41,067 nt of DNA, taken from contig NZ_BCQI01000026.1 in NCBI RefSeq assembly GCF_001544355.1, positions 1 through 41,067 on the forward strand. Reading direction: 5' to 3'. The translations under genes and the position numbers were made by a program. Under the pieces are notes generated by a model that saw nothing but the letters and a program-made list of their open reading frames with translations, did no database searches and was not told the origin of the DNA. Below, one piece after another: positions 33,612 to 41,067 of the stretch. Numbering within the stretch: the stretch's first letter is position 1; each line of letters begins with the position of its first letter. Source of the stretch: Alicyclobacillus acidiphilus NBRC 100859. Its GTDB lineage: Bacteria; Bacillota; Bacilli; Alicyclobacillales; Alicyclobacillaceae.

Positions 33612-34907
33612 ATGAAACGTTGGGGCATCGGATTGCTCATTGGGTTGGGTGTTCTGATCAACTACTTTGATCGGACAAACCTGTCGGTCGCCCAACAACC
33701 GTTATCCAATCTTTATCATTTGAATTCAGCCCAAATGGGTGTTGTTTTGTCGGCGTTTGGCTGGTCGTACGCCGCGTTTCAAATTCCGGTCGGCCTGCTG
33801 CTGGATCGAATCGGGGTGAAATGGCTTTCGCGACTCGGTTCCGTGTTATGGTCAATCGCGACTTTTCTGACCGCGATGGTGAGTGGTATGGGTCTCATCA
33901 TTCTCGCCCGTGTGTTGCTCGGCGTCGCGGAAGCGCCGGCGTTCCCTGCCGCGTCCAAGGCCACTGGGTATTGGTTCCCCGTTCGCGAACGTGGGTTGGC
34001 GACATCGATCTTCGACGCGTCGGCGAAGTTTTCGAATGTGATCGGCACGCCGCTCATCGCGTGGGCGGTGACCGTTTGGGGATGGAAAGGCGGATTTTGG
34101 TTTACGGGTGTCTTGAGTGTCGCGTATCTCATTCTGTACTGGTCATTTTATCGCGATCCAAAGGACTCCAAGCTTTCTCCGGAAGAGGCGGAATTACTGC
34201 GCGAAGGTGGAGCGCAACAGACAGGTGTCGCGCCTGGCGGCGTGGCAAGAAATATGGGGTATTTGCTGAGCCGCCGAAAGATCTGGGGACTGACGCTCGG
34301 TTTCGCGGCGTACGGCTATTCGTTTTATCTGTTTCTGACTTGGCTGCCAGGCTATTTGGAAAAACAGATGCACATGACCATTTTAAAGTCCGGTTGGTAC
34401 ACTGCTGGTCCATGGCTGGTCGCGACCATCACCGACCTGGTGATTGGTGGATGGTTGGTTGATAAACTGATCAGCCGGGGTTACGATGGGACACGTGTTC
34501 GACGAACCGTCTTGATTGTGGGCATGATCCTTGGGCTCGCTGTCATCCCGGCAGCGTACACCTCGAATCCCAATATCGCCGTCATCTGGATTGCCGTCGC
34601 CCTCGGCGGTCTCGCGTTCTCGGCGCCTGTTGGCTGGAGCATTCCGTCTCTGATCGCGCCGAAGGGAACGGTCGGAATCGTGGGCAGTATCATGAATTTC
34701 GTCAACAACTTGATGAGCATTGCGGCGCCCATCGTGACAGGGGTTGTGGTAAACGCCACGGGATCGTTTCAATCCGCGTTTGTCATCGCGGGCTTGGTGT
34801 TGATTTTGGGGATTTTGTGTTACGTCTTTATGCTTGGGCGAATCGAAACGATCCCATCCGCCTTTGCAGAATCGGACGACCGCAGCTCGGAACCTTTGTC
34901 AAGGTAG
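33612..34907 (+). CDS. MFS transporter, anion:cation symporter family, probable sugar-acid importer
   Basis: 431 aa with about twelve membrane helices. LINYFDRTNLSVAQQPL after the first helix, GLLLDRIGVKWLSRLGSVLW in the loop 2-3 region, and EAPAFPAASKATGYWFP match the ACS family that carries hexuronates, galactonate, glucarate or gluconate. It is followed 7 bases later by a gluconokinase, which makes an aldonate the most likely cargo. GGGAGGGG precedes ATG 33612. Confidence 0.87.
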   Translation: MKRWGIGLLIGLGVLINYFDRTNLSVAQQPLSNLYHLNSAQMGVVLSAFGWSYAAFQIPVGLLLDRIGVKWLSRLGSVLWSIATFLTAMVSGMGLIILARVLLGVAEAPAFPAASKATGYWFPVRERGLATSIFDASAKFSNVIGTPLIAWAVTVWGWKGGFWFTGVLSVAYLILYWSFYRDPKDSKLSPEEAELLREGGAQQTGVAPGGVARNMGYLLSRRKIWGLTLGFAAYGYSFYLFLTWLPGYLEKQMHMTILKSGWYTAGPWLVATITDLVIGGWLVDKLISRGYDGTRVRRTVLIVGMILGLAVIPAAYTSNPNIAVIWIAVALGGLAFSAPVGWSIPSLIAPKGTVGIVGSIMNFVNNLMSIAAPIVTGVVVNATGSFQSAFVIAGLVLILGILCYVFMLGRIETIPSAFAESDDRSSEPLSR

Positions 34908-34914
34908 TGGTGAA

Positions 34915-36390
34915 ATGAACAAGCAGGTTTGTATCGTCGGTCTGGATCTGGGAACAACATCGTTAAAAGCGGTGGCGTACGCCTTGGATGGCGGCGAGAT
35001 CGGGAGCCATTCGGTTTTGGTGGAGACGTCGCGAGATGAGCATGGAAAAGCGGTCCAGCAGCCGGAATCCATTTTTCAGGCCGCGACGGATTCGCTGCGG
35101 CAGTTGGCTTCCTCGCTGCGGGAGCAGGGCGTGCAGGTCGCGAGCCTCGGTTTCAGCGCCGCGATGCACTCGTTGATCCCGATGGACCATCAGCATCAGC
35201 CGTTGTTTCCGGCCATGACCTGGATGGACGCCCGGCCGGGCGAAGAAGCGCAGAACCTGTGGGCTGCGGACATTGGCAAAGACATCTATCGGCGTACCGG
35301 GACGCCCATTCATGCAATGGCGCCTATCGCGAAGATCGGCTGGTTGCGCTCGCATCACCCGGATATCTTTGCGAAGGCGAGCAGATTTGTTTCCATTAAG
35401 GAATATGTGTGGCACCGCTGGTTTGGCCGCTGGGAAGTGGACTACGCCATGGCTTCCGCGACCGGCCTGTTCGACGCGGACACGTTGACATGGTATCCGC
35501 CCGCGCTTGAGTGGGCGGGCATCGAAGAGAGGAATTTGGCGACGCCTGTGCCGCTGTCTTACGCGCGATTGGCCGAGGAACTGCTGGTCGATCTCGATCT
35601 GCCCTTCGCCCCCGACGCGAAAATCTGCATCGGCGGTTCGGACGGGGTACTGGCGACACTCGCCGCGGGCGTCATGGACGGAAAATCGATGATTTTGACG
35701 CTGGGGACCAGTCTGGCCTTGCGCATGGGGCTGCATCGACCGCACACGGACGTGGTCAGCCGCACGTTCTGCTATATTCTCGACGAATCTCATTACGTGC
35801 TGGGCGGTCCGAGCAACAGTGGCGGGGTCGTGCTCGACTGGCTGTATCGGAATGTGTTCACCGTCGATGGCGAAGAGTTCGACAAACGGTTTCCGGTGTT
35901 ATGTGAAGAAGCGGGAGACGTCGAACCGGGCGATCTGTTTTGCCTTCCGTATCTCTCTGGAGAACGCGCGCCCCTGTGGGATGAATCGGCGTTCGGGACG
36001 TTTGTTGGACTCAAAATTCACCATCGCCAGGTTCATCTGATGCGCGCCGCCATCGAGGGGATGCTGTTCAACGCGTATTGGATTGCCCAGACGTTCACCA
36101 ACGCCTTGGGCAAGCCCGACAAGCTGATTGTCTCCGGCAAGTTGTTTCAGCAGGGGTGGGTCCGCCAGTGGATCGCCGATCTATTTCAACTGGCCGTCGA
36201 GACCCAGGCTGAAATCGATGGAGCGACGTATGGCGCTGCCCTGGTGGCGGCGAAGGTGGCGGAGCTTGATTTGGCGCCGCCCGCTCTGCGCCAGGGCGAC
36301 GTCGTGCAACCGCGCGAAGAACACGGTCCTCTGCTCCATGCCCGCTTCAACCAATATCGCGCCTGGTGCGAACGCCTCGGACTGATCTGA
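34915..36390 (+). CDS. Gluconokinase, FGGY carbohydrate kinase family
   Basis: 491 aa. The N-terminal VGLDLGTTSLKAVAY is the FGGY phosphate loop. TGTPIHAMAPIAKIGWL, RFVSIKEYVWHRWFG and VDYAMASATGLFD follow the gluconokinase (Bacillus GntK) pattern more than xylulokinase. LPYLSGERAPLWDESAFG is the C-terminal FGGY signature. It phosphorylates gluconate or a related aldonate for the pentose phosphate or Entner-Doudoroff route. ATG 34915 is chosen because homology begins just after it. The transporter upstream and the convergent LacI regulator form its functional unit. Confidence 0.85.
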   Translation: MNKQVCIVGLDLGTTSLKAVAYALDGGEIGSHSVLVETSRDEHGKAVQQPESIFQAATDSLRQLASSLREQGVQVASLGFSAAMHSLIPMDHQHQPLFPAMTWMDARPGEEAQNLWAADIGKDIYRRTGTPIHAMAPIAKIGWLRSHHPDIFAKASRFVSIKEYVWHRWFGRWEVDYAMASATGLFDADTLTWYPPALEWAGIEERNLATPVPLSYARLAEELLVDLDLPFAPDAKICIGGSDGVLATLAAGVMDGKSMILTLGTSLALRMGLHRPHTDVVSRTFCYILDESHYVLGGPSNSGGVVLDWLYRNVFTVDGEEFDKRFPVLCEEAGDVEPGDLFCLPYLSGERAPLWDESAFGTFVGLKIHHRQVHLMRAAIEGMLFNAYWIAQTFTNALGKPDKLIVSGKLFQQGWVRQWIADLFQLAVETQAEIDGATYGAALVAAKVAELDLAPPALRQGDVVQPREEHGPLLHARFNQYRAWCERLGLI

Positions 36391-36399
36391 GACCTGCCG

Positions 36400-37431
36400 T
36401 CACAGCGTGGAACCGCCCGGCACCAAGGTGGACGGGATGATATGGGTCTCGCCGCGAGGGGAATCTTCATCCAATGGATCCGAAGTTTCGATTTCGCCCT
36501 TGATTCGCTCCAAGACGACATTGGCGGCCAATGTTCCCATCTCCTCAACCGGCTGGCGGATGCAGGTGAGCGTCGGCTCCACCAAGCTTGCCCAGTCCGG
36601 TTGATCGAACGTGGCGAGCCCCATTTCGCGCGGAACACCGAAGGCCAGTTTGCGCAGCGGTTTATACAATTCAATCATAATGAGGCCATTGGCTGTGTAC
36701 ACGGCGAATGGCCTTTCGTTTGCCATCGACTGGATCGCGTTCGTGACATGGAGCATGGACTCCGAGTTTTCCCGATCAACATGGAATACCATAGGTGGCA
36801 CGCCATAGGATGAGCACGCTTCGGTGTACCCGCGGAGTCGATCCACGCGCGTAGGGACAGCCGCTTCAGGCTCCGTCACGTAGATGACCTGGCGATAGCC
36901 TTGTCCCAGCAGGTGGCTCGTCATCTCGAAGGAAGCTTCGGCGTTGTTCGTGATGAGGTTGGTGACGCCATCGATCTCGAACGCCCTGTCCACCAGCACG
37001 ACGGGCACCTGGGCCGCGATGGTCGCGAGCAAATCGTTGTTGTCCCCAGTTGATTGCAGCACCATCGCGTCCACGCGCTGTGAAAACATCGATTGGATGA
37101 CGTCCCGCTCGACCTCCGCAGCGCCTCCCGTCTCGGCGACAAACAGGTGATATCCGTGGACCGACAGCACGCGGCTCAGGGAGCGCAGAAAGCCCACGCA
37201 AAACGGGTAGCTCATGTTGACCACGATGGCGGCAACCGATTTGGTCTGGCTCGCTTTGAGCCCTCGTGCGAGCGCGTTGGGCCGATAGCCCAACTGATGA
37301 ATCACGTCTGCGATTTTCTGTTTCGTCGCGGCGCTCATCGAATCGAATCGGCCGTTGAGGAAGCGGGATACCGTTGTAATCGACACACCTGCTTCGCGCG
37401 CGATATCCTGAATCGTCGCCCGTTTGTTCAC
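36400..37431 (-). CDS. LacI-family transcriptional regulator
   Basis: About 343 aa. The N-terminal headpiece reads TIQDIAREAGVSITTVSRFL, followed by the hinge around LGYRPNALARGLK. The periplasmic-binding-protein-like effector domain starts near VAAIVVNMSYPF. GTG 37431 is chosen because AAGGAGG lies 8 bases upstream; an upstream in-frame ATG near 37470 has no such site. It ends 9 bases from the end of the gluconokinase gene. It probably represses the transporter-kinase operon through the palindromes at 33415-33433. Confidence 0.9.
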   Translation of the reverse strand: MNKRATIQDIAREAGVSITTVSRFLNGRFDSMSAATKQKIADVIHQLGYRPNALARGLKASQTKSVAAIVVNMSYPFCVGFLRSLSRVLSVHGYHLFVAETGGAAEVERDVIQSMFSQRVDAMVLQSTGDNNDLLATIAAQVPVVLVDRAFEIDGVTNLITNNAEASFEMTSHLLGQGYRQVIYVTEPEAAVPTRVDRLRGYTEACSSYGVPPMVFHVDRENSESMLHVTNAIQSMANERPFAVYTANGLIMIELYKPLRKLAFGVPREMGLATFDQPDWASLVEPTLTCIRQPVEEMGTLAANVVLERIKGEIETSDPLDEDSPRGETHIIPSTLVPGGSTL

Positions 37432-37563
37432 GATGGTTGCCTCCTTGCCGTGTTGGCTTGTCATATCCATTCGAGGAACTCCAGCCGATTGCCGAATGGA
37501 TCAGTTACATAGATTCGGTCCGCCCATATCCCGATGCCGTCATCGAGGCTTGCTATGCAGTCC

Positions 37564-38496
37564 TCATTTTTCCACAGCCACCATCGTCACGGTGACAAGC
37601 ACACAGAGCGCGCCAATCATCGCCGCAAAGCCCATATGCACATGCAGCGAGACCATCGCGATGATGGAAGCGGACAGCGGCTCGCCGCACGACAGGACGC
37701 TTGCCTCCCCTGGGGAAATGTAGCGCAGACTGGCGATATATACGTAGAATGCGACAAACGTCCCGAATAGGACGACGAAGGCGGTGAGCCCCCAGGTCGT
37801 GATCGATCCGGCACCGACGAAGGCCCACGGAGGCGATACGAACGATATGCCGATCCCGCCAATCAGCATCCCCCATCCCACAGTCGCCGCAGGGCCGTAT
37901 TGCTCGAGCAGCCGTTGCGGGTACAGCGAGTAGAACGCCACCGCGATCGCGGAAATCAGTCCCCAGACGACGGCCATCGGCGAAATGGAGAAGCGGTGGA
38001 AGTTGCCGTCCGTGACGAGCAACGCCGCGCCGACGAGGGCCAGGCAGACGGAGGCAGTTTGCGATGCTCGGGGCAAACGCCGCTGCCGCAACGATAGGAA
38101 GACCGTGATGAACACGGGGCCGAGATACTGAAGAATGGTGGCCGTGGCCGCGTTGCCGTAGCGGATTGACGCGAAATAGGCGTATTGGACCCCGAGCAGC
38201 CCGACGATTCCAAACAGCACAAGCCGCAGGGCATCTCCGCGCTGAGTCCAAACTCGCAGGACCGATCTTGGCCCGGAGCGGAAGGCCACACACAGCAGCA
38301 AGAGGATGCCAGCGGCGCTCATTCTGGTTGCGACCAGCCAATCGGGGCGCACGCCTGCTCGTTGAAACAGCACTTGTGCGGCTGTTCCTGAAATGCCCCA
38401 CAGAACTGCCCCCAACAGGACCATCGCAAGTCCTTTCAGGTGTTGGAGCCGTTCGCGGTTGAAGGGCAAGTTCAAGGATCCCTCTGGCTGATTCAA
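37564..38496 (-). CDS. EamA-family (drug/metabolite superfamily) transporter
   Basis: 310 aa with about ten membrane helices in two EamA repeats. The first begins GLAMVLLGAVLWGISGTAAQ and the second at about MAVVWGLISAIAVAFYSLYP. RYGNAATATILQYLGPVF and RYISPGEASVLSCGEPL are the paired conserved segments. The substrate is unknown, and family members export amino acids or metabolites. The start is TTG 38496 with AGGAGG 7 bases upstream. It lies 33 bases downstream of the UMP kinase gene on the same strand. Confidence 0.87.
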   Translation of the reverse strand: MNQPEGSLNLPFNRERLQHLKGLAMVLLGAVLWGISGTAAQVLFQRAGVRPDWLVATRMSAAGILLLLCVAFRSGPRSVLRVWTQRGDALRLVLFGIVGLLGVQYAYFASIRYGNAATATILQYLGPVFITVFLSLRQRRLPRASQTASVCLALVGAALLVTDGNFHRFSISPMAVVWGLISAIAVAFYSLYPQRLLEQYGPAATVGWGMLIGGIGISFVSPPWAFVGAGSITTWGLTAFVVLFGTFVAFYVYIASLRYISPGEASVLSCGEPLSASIIAMVSLHVHMGFAAMIGALCVLVTVTMVAVEK

Positions 38497-38529
38497 TGGT
38501 GAACCTCCTGTCGAGCTGCTCGATTCACG

Positions 38530-39264
38530 TTATCGAAGCAGCGATTCGCCCTCGTGCACGAGTGTGCCGAGATCGTCGCCTTCGCAGATGCGCCGCATCG
38601 AGCCGACGGATTCAAAGTTGAAGATGTGCATGGGAAGGCCGTGATCGCGCGCCAGTAGAATTGCGGACTGGTCCATGACCTGAATATCGCGGGAAATCAC
38701 GTCCCTGTAACTGAGCTTAGCATATTCCCTGGCGTCCGGATGCTTCTTTGGATCCGACTCGTACACGCCGTTCACGCCATGCTTAGCCACCAATATCGCG
38801 TCGCAGCGCGTCTCAATCGCGCGCTGGACGGATGGATAGTCTGTCGTGACGTACGGTTGACCGTTGCCGCCAGCGAAAATCACGATGTAGCCTTTCTCCA
38901 GGTGATGGATGGCGCGCAGCCGGATGTACGGCTCGGCCACAGCGTTGATAGGCACCGAAGTCATCACTCGAACCTCTCGTTCCGTCTTTGAACTCAGCAC
39001 GCCGCGAAGCATGAGGCTGTTGACGACTGTCGCAAGCGTGCCGATGTTGTCCGCTTCCGCTCGCTCAATGCCCCACAAATCGGCCATATTGCCGCGGAAG
39101 ATGTTCCCGCCGCCCACGACGACGCAGACTTCGACGCCAAGGTCGGCCACCGCAAGCAGCTCCGACGCGATGTGATTGAGTCGATCCGGCGCAAACCCGA
39201 ACGACGTTTCTCCTGCCAAAGCTCCGCCGCTGAGTTTGAGCAAAACGCGTTTGTACCTGGGCAT
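38530..39264 (-). CDS. UMP kinase (PyrH) paralogue outside its normal operon
   Basis: 244 aa of the amino-acid-kinase fold. YKRVLLKLSGGALAGE, CVVVGGGNIFRG, DNIGTLATVVNSLMLRG, YVTTDYPSVQRAIE and KVMD-like QVMDQSAILLARDHGLP follow bacterial UMP kinase. It would phosphorylate UMP to UDP as a hexamer. Two departures stand out. LSGEAL is LSGGAL, and the loop before the TTD motif reads GGNGQPYVTTD instead of the usual GTGNPFFTTD. The gene is not beside rpsB, tsf or frr, so it is probably a second copy. GAGGAGG precedes the ATG at 39264. Confidence 0.85.
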   Translation of the reverse strand: MPRYKRVLLKLSGGALAGETSFGFAPDRLNHIASELLAVADLGVEVCVVVGGGNIFRGNMADLWGIERAEADNIGTLATVVNSLMLRGVLSSKTEREVRVMTSVPINAVAEPYIRLRAIHHLEKGYIVIFAGGNGQPYVTTDYPSVQRAIETRCDAILVAKHGVNGVYESDPKKHPDAREYAKLSYRDVISRDIQVMDQSAILLARDHGLPMHIFNFESVGSMRRICEGDDLGTLVHEGESLLR

Positions 39265-39291
39265 GACACATTTCCTCCTCGGTTTGAACGT

Positions 39292-39780
39292 TTAGTCATC
39301 TCGGAATAACTCGTGCAGCATCTTCTCAGGGGCATGCAGAAATTGCTTCGATATGATGTAGTGTGACGTGTCATGATAGTCGATGGGCTCGATCCTTTCG
39401 CCGTCAAAGCTGAGCAACGTCGCCCCAGGATAGCCTAACAGGATGGGCGAATGCGGGTCGGCGATTGGACAGCCGTCTGTGAAACAAGTTGAGGAACGAT
39501 TCACCGTGGGATTGTTCGTGCAACGATCGACCGGCGTACGCTGCATACGGATCGACCCTGGCTTCCTTGACGGTGTCGTCCAGGTAGCTGGCGAAATTGA
39601 AGAGACTCTCGCGCGGAAGAAGAACCCATCTGTCGCGTTGGGCAACCAACTCAGCCGCAGGTATTCGGACGACGGTGCTTCCGTCGCCACCGTGGAAAAT
39701 TGATTCCCTCTCGATCCGCCCTCGGCATTGAATCCAGCCTCCACCGCGATCGCTTCCAGCAGCAATTTGGATTGGATCAT
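39292..39780 (-). pseudogene. Decayed AAA-type ATPase of the COG3910 (predicted ATPase) family
   Basis: Pieces of one protein lie in two reading frames on the minus strand. From 39780 to about 39610 one frame gives AVEAGFNAEGGSRGNQFST and then DGFFFRA. The match then jumps to another frame for ESLFNFASYLDDTVKEA and AYAGRSLHEQSHGESFL. It returns to the first frame near 39455 for HSPILLGYPGATLLSFDGE up to the stop. In intact relatives the RSLHEQSHGE segment is followed by a DEPEAALSP Walker B region, which is missing here, as is the N-terminal Walker A. So there are at least one frameshift, an internal deletion and an N-terminal truncation. The family name comes from memory of its motifs. Confidence 0.7.
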
Positions 39781-39866
39781 GAACTTGGGTTGCCCGCATG
39801 GATTGTCAATCTTCCATCATTATACTGAATCCTGAAACCTTCAATCGTAATTTTAATTTTCTCTAG

Positions 39867-39872
39867 TACAAT
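39867..39872 (+). promoter_or_regulatory. Likely -10 box of the MBL-fold hydrolase gene
   Basis: TACAAT at 39867-39872 sits in AT-rich DNA without a clear -35 box. It predicts transcription from about 39879, which would make ATG 39882 nearly leaderless and favours ATG 39906 as the start. Confidence 0.4.
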
Positions 39873-39905
39873 GGAGATGAAATGTCGGAGGAGGGTTTGT
39901 ATACG

Positions 39906-40592
39906 ATGAAACAAGTCGCCCAAGGTATTGCTATGCTAGATCAGATTGTACAATTTGGCGAACATCAGATGGAACTGCACCCAACCTTGTTGTGGGATGA
40001 CGATCACGCCATTTTGGTCGATACCGGAATGCCTGGCCTATTCCCGTCGCTCCGCAAGGAAATCCAACAGGCCGGTGTCTTGTTCAACCATCTTTCCAAA
40101 GTGATTCTGACGCACCAGGATGTCGATCACATTGGAGGCGTCTCAGAACTGCTGGCTGCTTCGGAACATCCTGTCGAGGTTGTGGCCCATCCGGTGGACA
40201 AGCCGTACATCGAGGGAGAGAAGCCGCTCATCAAGCACGATCCCTCTCGTGGCCCCGCACCAAGCTCGAAGGTGGATGTCACCGTCGAGGACGGCGATGT
40301 CTTGCCGTACTGCGGCGGCATCACGGTGATCTTTACGCCAGGTCATACGCCGGGTCACATCAGCCTCTATCATCAGGCGAGCAAAACGCTGATCACCGGC
40401 GACGCGATCATCTCCAACCAAGGTCAGCTGATTGGCCCCAATGAAAACTTCACGCCTGATTTGGATCTGGCGTGGAAGTCGATCTCCAAGTTTACGAACT
40501 ACGATATCGAGACTGTCATCTGCTACCACGGCGGCCTCTGCACAGACAACGTCAACGAACAGTTCCGCAAGTTGGCGGAAGCGCACGCCTAA
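39906..40592 (+). CDS. Metallo-beta-lactamase-fold hydrolase
   Basis: 228 aa. The metal-binding motif reads THQDVDHIGG, which is His-x-Asp-x-Asp-His: the second histidine of the usual HxHxDH is Asp, a variant seen in several hydrolase branches. FTPGHTPGHISLY supplies the next histidine, LITGDAI the bridging Asp, and VICYHGG the final histidine. It is cytoplasmic, and its substrate (thioester, lactone or similar) is unknown. ATG 39906 has GGAGGAGGG about 10 bases upstream; ATG 39882 is a possible longer form. An intrinsic terminator follows at 40652. Confidence 0.85.
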   Translation: MKQVAQGIAMLDQIVQFGEHQMELHPTLLWDDDHAILVDTGMPGLFPSLRKEIQQAGVLFNHLSKVILTHQDVDHIGGVSELLAASEHPVEVVAHPVDKPYIEGEKPLIKHDPSRGPAPSSKVDVTVEDGDVLPYCGGITVIFTPGHTPGHISLYHQASKTLITGDAIISNQGQLIGPNENFTPDLDLAWKSISKFTNYDIETVICYHGGLCTDNVNEQFRKLAEAHA

Positions 40593-40651
40593 ACCGCGTC
40601 ATCGGAGCGGGATCGCCATTCACCGCGCATATGACCCGCATATGTAAATAC

Positions 40652-40694
40652 AGCGTCACCTGGACCAGTGTAGAGACGGTCGGGTGACGCTTTT
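40652..40694 (+). terminator. Intrinsic terminator after the MBL-fold hydrolase gene
   Basis: AGCGTCACC (40652-40660) pairs with GGTGACGCT (40683-40691). An inner GACC/GGTC pairing extends the stem. TTTT at 40691-40694 and further T-rich sequence follow. Confidence 0.8.
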
Positions 40695-40821
40695 GTCGTT
40701 ATCTTCTCATTATACAAGGTGAGAACAGCAGGAAGAGGAAGGGTTTGGTTGCAGTGAACTGCTGCAAATCATATTCCAAGTACGTTTAATACAGTGTAGG
40801 CAGTGAGGTGGAGAAGACAAG

Positions 40822-41021
40822 TTGAACAACGCACTGAGCGCTCAGGAATCCGTTCTTTCACTCTATGAGTTGAATTCAACGACATCTATCGGTACGCAAG
40901 GCTCACGCTCGGAGATCCAAATGACGTATATGACGTGGTTCAAGAAGTGTTCGTAAGTGCCCTCCGTCACTGGGGGAGTTACGGAGAAACTTCAAGTCCC
41001 AAAACGGCTTCGGCGAAGTGG
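40822..41021 (+). pseudogene. Frameshifted, truncated ECF-type sigma-70 factor remnant
   Basis: TTG 40822 has GGTGGAG 8 bases upstream and begins MNNALSAQESVLSLYE. The frame then shifts near 40870. From 40872 the other frame reads EFNDIYRYARLTLGDPNDVY and then DVVQEVFVSALRHW, which is sigma region 2 of an extracytoplasmic-function sigma factor. That frame ends at a TGA at about 41019-41021, before region 2 is complete, and region 4 is missing. Without a frameshift, the first frame stops at 40954-40956. The gene therefore looks dead, probably cut by the repeat element that follows. Confidence 0.65.
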
Positions 41022-41049
41022 CTGTGAGACGCGGCCGCTCTAATTCGCG

Positions 41050-41067
41050 GTCGAAATAAGCGTTCGA
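41050..41067. repeat. Probable start of a third AATAAGC palindrome element
   Basis: AATAAGCG at 41055-41062, preceded by GGTCGA, matches the left arm of the palindromes in the elements at 109-298 and 23891-24081. The window ends before the right arm. Confidence 0.5.

Noticed and set aside
34915-36390. Xylulokinase fitting xylose released from xyloglucan
   Set aside because: The PIHAMAPIAKIGWL and SIKEYVWHRWFG segments follow gluconokinase, and the partner transporter is of the sugar-acid type.
39404-39799. Independent 131-aa gene on the minus strand
   Set aside because: Its recognisable segment is the middle of the decayed COG3910-type ATPase, continued in the other frame on either side.

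Overview
The window is about 41 kb of moderately GC-rich DNA, with mostly one-directional operons, strong AGGAGG-type ribosome binding sites, frequent GTG/TTG starts, a guanine-type purine riboswitch, and RpiR, AraC and LacI regulators. This fits a Gram-positive Bacillales organism. An Alicyclobacillus-like genus is my best guess; it rests on gene content and composition, not on a marker gene. I saw no rRNA, tRNA, CRISPR array or intact insertion sequence.

Left edge (1-687): short GC-rich tandem repeats, a compound element of four palindromes, a 35-bp tandem repeat, then the AT-rich control region of the first operon. The four-palindrome element recurs at 23891-24081 with nearly the same internal spacing, and a third copy seems to begin at the right edge.

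Region I (688-21781) is a large carbohydrate-catabolism locus. It holds a cytoplasmic formylglycine-type sulfatase, an enolase-superfamily enzyme, five Gfo/Idh/MocA oxidoreductases and two AP-endonuclease-2-type TIM-barrel isomerases. It also holds a complete Opp/Dpp-type ABC importer, a GH20-like hexosaminidase, an RpiR regulator, a divergent metallophosphoesterase, an N-acetylmannosamine-6-phosphate epimerase (NanE) and a ROK sugar kinase. My reading is that a sulfated, amino-sugar-containing oligosaccharide is imported intact and dismantled inside the cell. Part of this may go through an oxidise, eliminate or isomerise, reduce chemistry using the Gfo/Idh and TIM-barrel enzymes. The substrate is not proven.

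Region II (21782-23766) is an NCS1-family nucleobase permease behind a guanine-type purine riboswitch that has a C at the position normally occupied by A73.

Region III (24148-37431) looks like a xyloglucan-oligosaccharide and sugar-acid locus. A divergent AraC regulator faces a YicI-like GH31 alpha-xylosidase, a GH42 beta-galactosidase, a GH95 alpha-L-fucosidase, a TIM-barrel isomerase and an 82-aa unknown protein. A second promoter with LacI-type palindromes then drives an MFS sugar-acid transporter and a gluconokinase, and a LacI regulator is encoded convergently.

Region IV (37564-41067) is mixed: an EamA transporter, a second-copy-type UMP kinase, a decayed COG3910-type ATPase, a metallo-beta-lactamase-fold hydrolase and a frameshifted ECF sigma-factor remnant.
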